This document shows, piece by piece, positions 12,734 to 23,450 of a stretch of DNA of 64,000 bases. Position 1 is the stretch's first letter, and every line of letters starts with the position of its first letter. The notes beneath the pieces are model-generated. The model saw only the letters and a list, made by a program, of their open reading frames with translations, did no database searches and was not told the origin of the DNA. Made by a program: the position numbers and the translations under genes. The DNA is from Hofstenia miamia (lineage: Eukaryota; Xenacoelomorpha; Acoela): positions 780,291 to 844,290 of the forward strand of contig SCFE01000101.1 in the NCBI GenBank assembly GCA_004352715.1. Reading direction: 5' to 3'.

Positions 12734-13254
12734 CCTTTTAGCAAACTCACGATTTCATATTTAGTTCAATACTAAAAAGTAAGACTATAATGAAGAGAAG
12801 TAAAGAAACCACCATGAATTTTTACTTAATTGTTTACTTAATTCAGAATGCTTGGTATTCAAATAACATACTTGTTGAGAATGGACATTCTACCATACAA
12901 CTGTTATTCTATTATAAGAGGTAGTGTTGAATCATTTGATATTCTTTATAGCTCTACGCGCAACACTAAATCTCAACAAATTATTTTACTGTCTAAAAAA
13001 ATTTCTTATTTCGCACTCCTCAGACATAGTTTCTTTATTTTTAATTAAAAGATTTTATGCAGTTGCATTCCTCATTTCCGGAAAGCTACATTGTCCGGAT
13101 ATGAGGATGTACAGTAAAATTTGTGGTGATTAAATATATGATTGAGAGACTGGTGCTAAATATTATTACTATGTATAATGTAGCAAAGTATAAAGATTTC
13201 TAAATTAATATAATAATAATATAACAGAAAAAGCAAAAAATGAAACATTGTAAA
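12734..13254. other. Non-coding spacer
   Basis: AT-rich sequence between two transposons. No gene or motif is recognised. The open frames at 12848-13133 have no domain signature. Confidence 0.45.
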
Positions 13255-13388
13255 TACAGTCGAAACCGGTTTTTTCTAACCATTTTTTTGCACCAAAAAA
13301 AGTAAGAAAAAACCGATAGTTAGAAAAAACCAATAGTTATAGAAAAAGAACTTTTTTTCGAACTCAAACAAAAAACGTCTATAGGGAG

Positions 13389-14018
13389 TTATTTTTGAAC
13401 AAAAAAGTCCGTGATTCGCGATTGGGACTTTGGCAGGCTCATCAGGGCCTGCTTCACGTCTGTGACACAAACTGGCTCATCGCCAGAGCTTAAGATAAAG
13501 CGTTTGCTCACCAAATCCATGAGTTTCAGGCACTCAGAGACTGAAGGGGGCACAGCAGGACTGTTCTCAATCGATTCCTTTTCGTCGATATTGTCTTCAT
13601 GCTCCTCCTCCTCCTCCACCGCTCCGCCATCGATGAAAGAGTTGATGTCGAGATTAATGTTCTCTGAGACCGCCTCTTCGTCTTCGATGACAGCAAGCTG
13701 CTCGAATTCGGGATTTTCCGACATCACGACGTCCAGCTCTTCTCGAATCTGTTCTTTCCGAAGTCCAGATTTGCGCCATGCATTCTTGATGCTGTCTTCC
13801 GTAACATTGTTGGCCCATGCAGCGCGTACCATTTGCAAGCCCTCGTATAGACTCACGTCTTTCGCTGCCTTATGAATCAGCAAACGGGCCAACTTTCCTC
13901 TGTAGTGTGCCTTCAGCGATCTGATAACTCCTTGATCACAAGGTTGCAATTTGGACGATGTGTTAGGAGGCAACATCTTAACTTCCAAATTCGTCTTGAC
14001 TCCATCGTATATCTCTTC
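13389..14018 (-). CDS. Tigger/pogo transposase, C-terminal part
   Basis: DDE-type transposase that would cut and paste the surrounding element in the nucleus. The frame is open from the N gap (14018) to a stop at 13389, about 209 residues. It contains the family block LPPNTSSKLQPCDQGVI, whose aspartate is the third catalytic acid, then the helical region of pogo and jerky proteins (HYRGKLARLL, AAWANNVTEDSIKNAWRKSG). An acidic stretch with five consecutive glutamates follows. The extreme C-terminus reads QSRITDFFVQK, a textbook PCNA-interacting peptide (Q-x-x-I-x-x-F-F). No stop or frameshift is seen in the readable part. The first two catalytic aspartates and the CENP-B-like DNA-binding domain fall in the gap, so activity cannot be judged. 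Antisense frames over it are shadows. Confidence 0.9.
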   Translation of the reverse strand, partial: EEIYDGVKTNLEVKMLPPNTSSKLQPCDQGVIRSLKAHYRGKLARLLIHKAAKDVSLYEGLQMVRAAWANNVTEDSIKNAWRKSGLRKEQIREELDVVMSENPEFEQLAVIEDEEAVSENINLDINSFIDGGAVEEEEEHEDNIDEKESIENSPAVPPSVSECLKLMDLVSKRFILSSGDEPVCVTDVKQALMSLPKSQSRITDFFVQK

Positions 14019-14872
14019 NNNNNNNNNNNNNNNNNNNNNNNNNNNNNNNNNNNNNNNNNNNNNNNNNNNNNNNNNNNNNNNNNNNNNNNNNNNNNNNNNN
14101 NNNNNNNNNNNNNNNNNNNNNNNNNNNNNNNNNNNNNNNNNNNNNNNNNNNNNNNNNNNNNNNNNNNNNNNNNNNNNNNNNNNNNNNNNNNNNNNNNNNN
14201 NNNNNNNNNNNNNNNNNNNNNNNNNNNNNNNNNNNNNNNNNNNNNNNNNNNNNNNNNNNNNNNNNNNNNNNNNNNNNNNNNNNNNNNNNNNNNNNNNNNN
14301 NNNNNNNNNNNNNNNNNNNNNNNNNNNNNNNNNNNNNNNNNNNNNNNNNNNNNNNNNNNNNNNNNNNNNNNNNNNNNNNNNNNNNNNNNNNNNNNNNNNN
14401 NNNNNNNNNNNNNNNNNNNNNNNNNNNNNNNNNNNNNNNNNNNNNNNNNNNNNNNNNNNNNNNNNNNNNNNNNNNNNNNNNNNNNNNNNNNNNNNNNNNN
14501 NNNNNNNNNNNNNNNNNNNNNNNNNNNNNNNNNNNNNNNNNNNNNNNNNNNNNNNNNNNNNNNNNNNNNNNNNNNNNNNNNNNNNNNNNNNNNNNNNNNN
14601 NNNNNNNNNNNNNNNNNNNNNNNNNNNNNNNNNNNNNNNNNNNNNNNNNNNNNNNNNNNNNNNNNNNNNNNNNNNNNNNNNNNNNNNNNNNNNNNNNNNN
14701 NNNNNNNNNNNNNNNNNNNNNNNNNNNNNNNNNNNNNNNNNNNNNNNNNNNNNNNNNNNNNNNNNNNNNNNNNNNNNNNNNNNNNNNNNNNNNNNNNNNN
14801 NNNNNNNNNNNNNNNNNNNNNNNNNNNNNNNNNNNNNNNNNNNNNNNNNNNNNNNNNNNNNNNNNNNNNNNN
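14019..14872. other. Assembly gap (854 N)
   Basis: The unsequenced run lies inside the Tigger element and hides the N-terminal half of its transposase. Confidence 1.
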
Positions 14873-15054
14873 TAGCTTTAAACCGAATGAATGAGTCAGC
14901 ATCGGTGGATAAAAGTTTGTACAGTACTCGTTAGATAATTGCTTAAAATAGCGTCAACTTAGAAAACGTTATTTTGCAAGTTAAAATCTATTGTAATAAA
15001 TTCCCATTGCCAGGCATCGTCGCTTAGCTTTAAACCGAATGAATGAGTCAGCAT
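14873..15054 (+). repeat. 30-bp direct repeat, two copies 152 bp apart
   Basis: 14873-14902 and 15025-15054 are identical and begin TAGCTTTAAACCGAATGAAT. The first copy touches the N gap exactly, so it may be a gap-closing duplication. It could equally be a genuine internal repeat of the Tigger 5' region. Confidence 0.85.
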
Positions 15055-15514
15055 TCGACGATACAGTATCTCATGTTTCTAACATATGAATGGGTGAGGC
15101 CATTTCACCTCTGCGGAATCTGACCTTGGTGGTGACAATGAGAAGGCGAGAGACAATTATTCTAACATGAATTTATGACCAGAAAATAGTAGACCAAAAA
15201 GTTAGAAAAACTCACTTCAAATTGAACGCATTTTTTCATTTAAAGCAGATAACAGAGTAAGAAAGAACCGATAAGTTAGAAAAAACCGAAGTAAGAAAAA
15301 ACCAATTGACTTAAGCTGTAAAAGATGAATTTTAAATTTTTTGCATGAATGAAAAGTAAGAAAAATAAGAAAGTAAGAAAAACCCAGTGTAAGAAAAAAC
15401 CGGTTTCGACTGTATGAATAAATTTTAACATGTTTAAACTTGCAACAAGTTCACAAGAACGTTTTATCCATGGATTCATGACCTGAACGGTTTGAAAATT
15501 CAAAACACAAATTT

Positions 15515-16290
15515 ATGATGGAAACGCAAACGAACATATTATGCAAACTATGCAATCATTATATTACATGCAATGCAAATATTTTCACTTTTATTTTTGT
15601 AAGTCTAACTATCATTTTAAAGAATGTGCTGGTTTTTCTAAGACTGCTATGGATGCCTTTACTTGATATTCAGACAATATTATCCCCATCTGTAATGAAT
15701 GTTCCTTAAATGATAGAAAACGAAAAATCATATCTGCCATAAATTTTGGAATACCTAAACTGAATGACTTGAAAATTCGTATAAAATCTTTGTACCGATG
15801 GGAGAAATTGAAAAAGAGCTTCTAAAAGTAAAAAAAAGAAGCAGAAGAATTGCAAAATGATAAGACCTTACTGCCCGAAATCTCAAAAACTGTAAGTGAC
15901 AATTATATCCTTTTAAAGTTACGTATTAATGGTATGCCTGAAGTGTCAGGGAATTATGAAGACAGACTAAATGATGAAATGAACTCAGTTAGCGAGATGT
16001 TAGAACATTTGAATATAATTTATTTCGAATTGATAAATACAGAAAGAACAGTAATAGATCTCGAACTGTAGTAGCAACTTTTAACTCTGAGTGGACGTTA
16101 ATAACGATCATGGCAAAGGCTGCAAAACTAAAAACATTTAGCAAAAAAAGTTTTTATATCTCGTGATCTCTCACATGAAGATCGCTTAATTGAGAACAAA
16201 TTTTGAAAAAACGTTATGAAATAATACAAAAAGGAGTTAATAAATCTGAAACAAAAGTTAGAAATCTTTAACTTTACAGAAATGACACCA
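15515..16290 (+). pseudogene. LINE ORF1 relic: PHD-like finger, coiled coil, RRM-like domain
   Basis: ORF1 proteins of this LINE group bind the element RNA. Across shifted frames one reads a PHD-like zinc finger (CKSNYHFKECAGFSKTAMDAF, then ICNECS, about 15599-15703), a lysine-rich helical stretch (15800-15880), and the start of an RRM-like domain with LRINGMPE (near 15921) and EDRLNDEMNSVSEMLEHL. FYISRDLSHEDRLIENK near 16155 ends the fold. The order matches ORF1 at 37661-38484, so the two belong to related families. At least three frame breaks make it non-functional. Confidence 0.75.
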
Positions 16291-16319
16291 TGGTCAACAC
16301 AGATTGACTGAAACCATCA

Positions 16320-18890
16320 AACTTTCCCCTCATACCGACTGTTTTCTTTAGTAGTGTGCAATCATTAAGAAATAATATGGCTGAACTATACTCAGTTATC
16401 TCAGATAGCCCTGAAGGACAAGTACTACTTGCAGAAACTCACCTGTCAAGTTTGATCACTGATTCTAGTGTTCAACTGGATGGAGGTGGAGTAATGATTC
16501 AGATTCTTTGTGGAATTCCATACTCTCGTTATACACCTTCCTTAGTATCAGACAAGGAATTTGTGGGAATAGAAGCTTTGTGGATTAATATGTCATATAT
16601 CACCCACACTGAAATATCAATGAGAATAAAAGATTCACAAAATACCTCCGCCTAGTAGTTAAATCATTACAGTTAGATTATTCTAATCATGTGATCATTA
16701 TTACTGGGGACTTTAATTCTTTAAATACTAGTTTTTTACTAACAGAATTTCATTTCACCAAATGGTTAAATTCCATACTCATCTTGGTAAAACTCTAGAC
16801 GAAATTTTTACATCAAATCAAACAATTTTTAAAGATGCTTGCCCACTCAGCATAGGAGGTTGTCTCCATCAATCAGTGGTAATGCATTCAGCTCTTGCTA
16901 CCGCAGAGTCAACCTCTTTTTGCAATACAAGCAAGTTACAATTTGAGAAAATATTATCATCTATAAAGTGGATAGAATTTCTTGGGAAGCATTCAAAGTG
17001 TATCAGTCAATGGGATGCTTTTCCTGAATGATTCACTACACAACTAATTGAAAAAAACTAAAAGCATTCCATAATGTCCAGCCCTGGATAAATGAAAATA
17101 TAAGCAAACTACTAAAGAAAAAAGGAATAGCATTGTGGCAAGGTGATTTTACTAAATTTAGGAAACTACGCAATTACATAAATAGAATGTCTACGGAATC
17201 GCGAAGAAGATTTTACGAGTAACATGTTAAAGAACTCAAACACGTTAATTCTTTGCAGTGGTGGTCATGCATTAAGATAATCAGTGGTATATCTGTTTTT
17301 TCACGGCAGCTCACTCCTGAAGATGCTCTTAGTAAGATGTCTCCGATTGACTTAGCCAATTATATAAATTCGAAGTTAACAGAATCTGTTAATAACTTCT
17401 AACCAATTTCTTCTCCAGTTAGAAGAGAATCTTCTTCTGAAATCGCATGTGATGAAATAACAATATTTCAATTGTTGAAAAATTTACATCGTCGAAAAGC
17501 TTCAGGTCCGGATCATAGATCTCATGTATCGCCAAATTGGATTTTACAAAGTTTCTGTTATGAACTAACTCAACCCATTTGCCTTTTGATGTAATCCTCT
17601 CTAAATGATGCTTCACCCGAACCATTTGTTGCTGGTAATGTTATCCCTGTAGAAAAAGTTAAACCTGTCATTCCGCCTTTGTCAGATATTCGACCAATTT
17701 CTCGTACACATTTCGTATCCCAATTTATTGTACAGGCAATAATTGATAGCGAGCTTAAACGAAAAATATTACTTGTAATAGATCCTAAGCAATTTGGAGG
17801 AACACTAGGCCGTTCTACAGTCCATTTGTTAATAGAAGTTATGCACAATTGGCTTTCTATGCTCGAAAACAACGACTCCTACTTACAAATATTTCTTTTC
17901 GATTTCAAGAAAGCACTTGACTTTGTCAGTCATTCTCTAATACTATATCTTCTTCAGGACATAGAAGTTGACTGACGCATTAATATTCCAGTGGATATCA
18001 TCCTTTTTATACAACCACAGGCAAAGAGTACGTCTACCTGATAGTAGTTTTTCATATTGGAAAATAGTGAATTCCGGAATACCACAAGGCATAAAAATTG
18101 GCTCATGGATATATACATATTATTCATAAATAACCTATTGATAAATTACGAATTCCACAACAAATTTGTTGATGACACTACCGCATGGCATCATCTAAAG
18201 AGAGCTGAATCCCTAATATCAGATAACGTTGGACAAACAGTCCATAGCTGGTGTAATGAAAATAATTCAGTGATCAATATTAGGAAAACAAAAGAATTAA
18301 TAATTTCTTATCTTCAAAATTTTGAATATCCTCCAGAAGTATTATTACCATATGCTCCAATGAATCGAACTTATTGTGCAAAATTATTAGGCGTATTAAT
18401 ACAAAATAACCTAAAGTGCGATAGTCATATAGAATATATAACCAAAGAAAGCCACGAAAAAACTCCACTATTACGTCAACTAAAATGAAGTCAAATTCCT
18501 AGCAAAGACATTGTTAATATATATAAAACTTGAATATGCTGCTTCTGTATGGCACAACAGCATTACATTAGAAAAAAGCAAGAAGTTAGAAACCATTCTA
18601 AAAATTATATTTCGAGATTATAATTATGAAAATGCTATGATAGCTGCCAATTGTAATTCACTATACGAAAGACGGCAAATTTTCTGTGATCGACTATGAA
18701 TACAAATGTAAAAAACATCACACTCTTTGCACCAGTAATTCCAAAACAGTTAGCCAGTACCAACTATGATCTGAGAAGTAAACGAAATTGGGACCTAATT
18801 TATGTGACGAAACGAATGAAGAAATGTTTTATCTTCTCTCAAATTATACGAGGGTATTCAACATATTACGGACCGCAAATTTTGTACATT
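16320..18890 (+). pseudogene. LINE ORF2 relic: APE endonuclease and reverse transcriptase
   Basis: ORF2 encodes the nicking endonuclease and the reverse transcriptase for target-primed integration. Readable landmarks are an endonuclease start (SLRNNMAELYSVI, LLAETHL), GDFNS at 16706-16720, and LDEIFTSNQ near 16797. RT blocks follow: RKASGPDH (about 17494), SDIRPIS, IDPKQFGG, FDFKKALDFVSHSL (about 17898, first catalytic Asp kept), SGIPQGIKIG (about 18073), and the catalytic FVDDT at 18165-18179 (a YADD variant). Stops and frame shifts occur, for example at 16071, 16655, 17031 and 17972, so it is a pseudogene. The longest uninterrupted pieces are 17679-17975 and 18057-18488. Confidence 0.88.
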
Positions 18891-18983
18891 TATCTTTATT
18901 TTCGTAATATTTATTATGTATGCACTATTATTCAATCTATGGATTGCGAGTGCAAATAAATTTTCTCTCTCTCTCAAAAAAAA

Positions 18984-20440
18984 TATACTGGGAAACATTC
19001 CAAATATTGGTAATACAAATTTGATACTGTATTAGCCCCTTAAAAGATTCTCCTGATAAAACGTGTCTGGAAATTATGTTGGCCGGATAAAATACTTTAC
19101 GGAAATTTGAACTTTTACTGTAATTGATTAACGCAAACAATCGTAGGAATTTTTTACAAAGTTTAATAATTCTTCAAAAATATTTGAACTCATGAAGCTA
19201 TTTACAATCTCAAAATACTACTAAGATAGAAAATTGACATTTGTTTCACTCTAATCTTGACCGTGTGCGGTTTTTAAGCGTTCAGGGAGGTCTTTGTGCA
19301 AATTTAAAGTTGATCGAGTAGGTATCTGCAAAAAAAAAAAATAGCTCAATTCAATTGCTGTCTCCAGGAGCTTTAGACGGCCTAACCCTAAACATTAGGA
19401 GAAAGCTTGATTAAGAATTAGTTCAGATTCTTACGTACTTCAGGCAAAGAATTAATTTTTCGCATTTACCCATAGATGAGTTGATAACCAAAAATATTCA
19501 AAATTCTACAAAAATTGACAATGTGAACAAAACCAAGTGTAGCCATATAGTTACTTTGGGATGGTTATATATCAATTCAAAAATTAATTTATTAAATTAA
19601 GAACTCCTTGACAAAAACTCTTGTAAATCATGTAAACTCAATTAACATGGATATAAACTGAAGTCATAATTGCAACCATTCGGTTGTAAGAAATATACAT
19701 AATTTTCCAAGATGCATGGACTATAACATTCACATGAAAGCTAACGCAATTTATAATAGGTTCGTTTTCTTGAGGAAGTTAATTTTAAAAATTGCAAGTA
19801 ATGAAAATTAAACTTAGAAATAGGATGAAGAAAGACCTGTGAAGTCTCGCTAGAATAAACTCCAAAGATCTCACTACAATAATTCTAAAAGGCAATAAGT
19901 AGAAGACATATTCCTAAGTAGGCTCTACACATAATTGAATATTTATGAATAAATCTTGTTGAGTTTGTCCTAAACGTACAATAATATGTACTATAAGGAT
20001 AATATTGTGTAACAGTGGTATTCAAAAACTACAATAACTAACCAGTGATGTTGCCAGGAAATGAGCGTGAAGTCCTATGGAAGCGAAACCACCTTAAACT
20101 TGAAAGTTTTTCCAAATTCCAGTCTAATACTTGAGAACATACTTTAAGATTTTAATAACACTTTGATAGGTTCTTTAATGTATAAATTTGGAACAGTTTC
20201 ATACTAACTTACATAATTTTGCACTAAATGTCGATTACAAATTAATTTGTGTGATATTCTAAGAAATGATATTTTCAGTTTTCTTTCTACCATGCAAAGT
20301 TTTAATTCCAATGAAAATCATTTTTTGTTGCTGAAAACAAAATGAAAAAACATATTTGTTCCATTTATATAACTTAAATATGCAACCTATTGTTTTTTCT
20401 AATTTCATCGACAATTAAAATTTGCTTTCAAACATATATT

Positions 20441-20445
<5 letters not shown>
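18984..20445. other. AT-rich non-coding sequence
   Basis: I see no gene, repeat array or recognisable transposon motif here. Confidence 0.45.

Positions 20446-20470
<25 letters not shown>
20446..20470. repeat. TA microsatellite
   Basis: An uninterrupted alternating TA tract of about 25 bp. Confidence 0.9.
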
Positions 20471-20472
<2 letters not shown>

Positions 20473-20532
20473 TAACACTGTTTACTTTCATAAATTTAAT
20501 TTGGACATCCGTAGCTAAGGACCACCATCTAG

Positions 20533-20643
20533 TTGTATCGAAGGCGTTTAGTGCGGGATAATTGCTTAAAAATTAAAGCGAAAGTGGCAAAAGCAATAGC
20601 GGGAAACGAAATAGTTGAAGAAGCGAAAGCGGGTAATTCGTTG
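20533..20643 (+). other. Candidate internal coding exon (unidentified)
   Basis: A 111-bp open block (37 codons) is bounded by CCATCTAG on the left and TTG|GTATGT, a good donor, on the right. It is clearly richer in G and C than its surroundings. It would encode a basic, strongly helical peptide containing VRDNCLKIKAKVAKAIAG and ending EEAKAGNSL. The in-frame TAG just upstream is the acceptor AG itself, so the open frame coincides with the splice limits. The polypyrimidine tract is weak and no neighbouring exon was recognised. It could instead be a purine-rich transposon fragment. Confidence 0.3.
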
Positions 20644-22469
20644 GTATGTATACCTCATTTTAACTAAATATTTCAATCTAATAGTTCAACATTTGCATAT
20701 TTATAAAAAAATTTGTGGTTATTAGGTGTACGATAAAATTAATATTTTTGTTTATAAATCATTGTTATTTACGATATATCCTTTTCCTGAATCTCATACT
20801 AATTACTTGATTTTCAATGAACATTTTATTGAGTCTGTCAGTTGTCAATATTTCGAACCCTCCCACAAATAATTTAAATTTTATAATGCTGTTTATGCCC
20901 ATAGAGACCATAAGGTAAATAATTCTATGCAATGCAGTATTTTGAAATTATGTAGATTGAAACATTTGGCTTTATATTTTGTTGAAAAAATTCTTAATGT
21001 AAGTCATCACGTGTAGAATTGTACACTTGTTTTGCTTAGCTTATTTACCCCACTTAGATCATAAAATTCATAAATTCTTTAATATTATAATATTTTTACA
21101 GTTGTAATTAACCTAAAAATTTACATAATGGGCATTTTTAATCATTTGTTAATCAATATTGACAATTTTTTCACAATCAATATTTAGTGTATACTGAAGA
21201 AGGCAATGTTCTGAAATTTGATGCCATCTGAGGAGCGTTAGAAATGCCTTTGAGGAAATTCATTCACTGTTTTATGGAAAATAATTGCTTAAACTAAGAC
21301 AAACTTAAAACATATTGAATATACATGTAGTTATTGAATATACATGTAGTTTTGAGACTTGAGTCTCAATGCGTGCAAAAGAACACATGAATTCTTTTAC
21401 TAACTAAAAATTTTTTTATTTTTCCTTAAATATTTATAACAACTGGGCAAAACTATGCTTAAATACTACCAGACATAATTTTTGCAATGATAATTATATT
21501 GCAATGTCTGAAGGAGATGGATAAACAAAATAGCCTTAATAATACACTTTCAAATATACTTGTACATTTTTATATCAGCATATGGTTTACAACATAATCA
21601 TAAATCTAGATTTACAGACAAGAAATAGCACAAAAAATAGAAGAGAATTAGTTAAACAATGTCACGATTACATCGTTCTTATATATACCACTGTATATCA
21701 GACTTTTTCTTAGTCCAATAAATAGTGGATATTGCTATTTTTACATATTTGTAAAATTACAAGAGACTTTCATCACCAAAGCTTTGATTTAGTTTATGTA
21801 CAACTTAAATTGAATGTGAAACTTGCGAAACATTCTTAGCAAAATTCTAGAAGGATTTTAAAATATTATAGTTATGCCATAACTGAAGAAAAAAAATATG
21901 AAGAGTTATTCAACACTCTATTTTACTGACATTGGATTTTATATTAATAATTTGATAAATTTTCTTAATGAAGCTTTTATGTCTTCTTTAATGTTCACAG
22001 TTAAATGTACATCAAAAATTCATTTTTTTCTGTGTTAACAGACGTGATTTTACTATTTTTCATCTACTAATAATATGAATTTTTATCAATTCTATTGAAT
22101 TGTAATAATTTCATTAATAACTATTCTGAAAATTACATCAGTGATATCGCACCATAGAGAGCCTGAAGTCCGGATCCCCGCATTTTTTAGCAATGCTCAT
22201 CTAACTTCATTAGTATTTTTTAAAAGAAAATAATTTAAAATTTTATGCTTAAATTATATTACCCACAAAAATCACATGTGTTCCCCCTCCAAAAGAGTGA
22301 ATTGAAATACTTTTAAAATTTAAAACAATTCCTGAAAACTAAATATTCGTATTTTTATTGAAATGAAATTTCAGGATCCATAGGACCCATTATAGTGTAA
22401 AAGTTCAATGAAATACATTTACAAATGCTAGATCTTTGAAAAAAACTTAAAAAACTGTTCCTATTCATT
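20644..22469. other. AT-rich non-coding sequence
   Basis: No gene or repeat is recognised, apart from a short perfect duplication around 21315-21350 (TTGAATATACATGTAGT twice). Confidence 0.4.
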
Positions 22470-22665
22470 CTATTTGACGGTATTAAGGAATTTTCTTTTG
22501 TAATATTTATTGTACAATTTTAATGATTTTTTATTGGACATGCTCTTGAATTCTGTTCTTAAGGAGATTTTATAGTCACCATATCTTTTCAAATTCTTCT
22601 CAATTATATTGTAATCTAGGCTACCTAAGGCTTTGCTAGGATCTAGTCGTAGGGCCAAGGAAAAA
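22470..22665 (-). pseudogene. Short LINE reverse-transcriptase relic
   Basis: The minus-strand frame begins ALRLDPSKALGSLDYNIIEK, a decayed copy of the RT block 'LDLSKAFDSLDHNILLEKL', and continues LKRYGDYKISL, matching the 'KLxxYGI' segment that follows in CR1/Jockey RTs. Only about 60 codons remain and the flanks carry no further motif. The first catalytic aspartate position is kept (LDPSKA). It is too short to assign to a family. Confidence 0.6.
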
Positions 22666-23033
22666 ATTAATTAGGGGCGGTGAGACAATTGCCTGAATAA
22701 GGACGTAACCCATTTAGCAAATCAGTGCTCTATTCGACCTTGGCTTCTGGCATGTCATGCCTGGGAAAGGTGAACTTCCTCCTCCCTATTTAACTCTGGA
22801 CTGGATTATGATGCCAAAACGAAACTTTGCGTAAATATTCTTCCTATAAGCATTATCAACTCGAGATGTTCCGAAAGTTGATGTCAGCATTATTTTTGAA
22901 GACCTTATCAAATAAAAAATTTTTAGATTTTTTGCATGTATCGTAAATATTCGTTTTAGCAAATGGAAATGAGGAAATTCATTAGAATTTATTCCTAGCC
23001 TAAAAATATTATTTTTACATACTTTTTACATAC

Positions 23034-23175
23034 CGGTACTTTTACATTCATTAAGAAAACCACCATTGGAGTGCCATTGATAACGCGCTTCGATGTTCTG
23101 ATGCACAAAGGTGATATTCTGAGGTATTCAGCAGCACATTGGACCAGCTGTAATGAGGTGAGGAATTTGGAATTC
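23034..23175 (-). other. Candidate internal coding exon (unidentified)
   Basis: On the minus strand a pyrimidine-rich acceptor (CCATCTTTTCAG) precedes a 142-bp open block that ends at CCG|GTATGT, a strong donor. The frame (one base plus 47 codons) reads LQLVQCAAEYLRISPLC, then KRVINGTPMVVFLMNVKVP, with ordinary amino-acid composition unlike the low-complexity noise around it. I do not recognise the family and found no neighbouring exon. The splice context is good on both sides, but 47 codons are not enough to prove a gene. A transposon-derived fragment remains possible. Confidence 0.35.
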
Positions 23176-23255
23176 CTGAAAAGATGGCGATCATGCAGAA
23201 AGTAATTCATATTCAACTGTTAAGTTGTAACTTCTCAGTTATCAACTTAAATATA

Positions 23256-23450
23256 TTGCTGTTAGCAGTGCACTGCAGCCTTTTATCTATAGAGCTGCAT
23301 TGAGATTTAAAAAAAACAGCATCTTAAGAGCAATTGACAAAATGTGTTTAGCAGTAATGCAAACACCACCAGCTGTAATCAGTGCTGTTAACAGCATCTT
23401 GCTTGCTGTTAGATGTTAACAGCAAACATTGCTGTTAACTGCACTTCAGG
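23256..23450. repeat. Cluster of GCTGTTAACAGC-type palindromes
   Basis: Within 195 bp the motif GCTGTTA(A)CAGC or a half of it recurs at least six times, with the full 12-bp palindrome at 23383-23394 and near copies at about 23404, 23414 and 23430. The motif also occurs at 1341-1352. Short palindromes arranged this way are typical of subterminal regions of some DNA transposons, but no TIR or target duplication could be fixed. Confidence 0.6.

Larger units (their letters stand above)
13257..15412 (-). mobile_element. pogo/Tigger DNA transposon with both ends
   Basis: Both termini are present. The left end starts CAGTCGAAACCGGTTTTTTC and the right end is its inverse, matching over about 24 bp with one mismatch. 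TA flanks both sides (13255-13256 and 15413-15414), the Tc1/mariner-superfamily target duplication. Inside each end are repeated GTTAGAAAAAACCG or GTAAGAAAAAACC motifs, probable transposase-binding sites: two on the left and at least four on the right. The element encodes a minus-strand transposase and is interrupted by 854 Ns (14019-14872), so the DNA-binding domain and most catalytic residues cannot be read. Near-identical TIRs suggest a fairly young copy. Confidence 0.92.
15515..18983 (+). mobile_element. Nearly full-length decayed LINE (PHD-ORF1, APE-RT ORF2)
   Basis: A non-LTR retrotransposon copy starts about 100 bp after the Tigger element. It shows ORF1 debris (15515-16290), ORF2 endonuclease (from about 16330), reverse transcriptase (17440-18480) and a C-terminal tail with a YDLRSKR block near 18760. 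It ends in a (CT)n-A8 tail (18963-18983) preceded by AATAAA. About 3.5 kb remains. Many stops and frameshifts show it is inactive. The layout fits CR1/Jockey-group elements. No target-site duplication was identified. Confidence 0.85.

Noticed and set aside
13411-13875. 154-codon plus-strand frame over the Tigger transposase
   Set aside because: Antisense shadow of the transposase; its serine-rich translation is the complement of acidic codons.
13872-14934. Long open frames of 327-340 codons across 14019-14872
   Set aside because: They consist almost wholly of Ns. The same holds for frames across 33095-33222, 39383-40357, 41198-42197 and 43627-44626.
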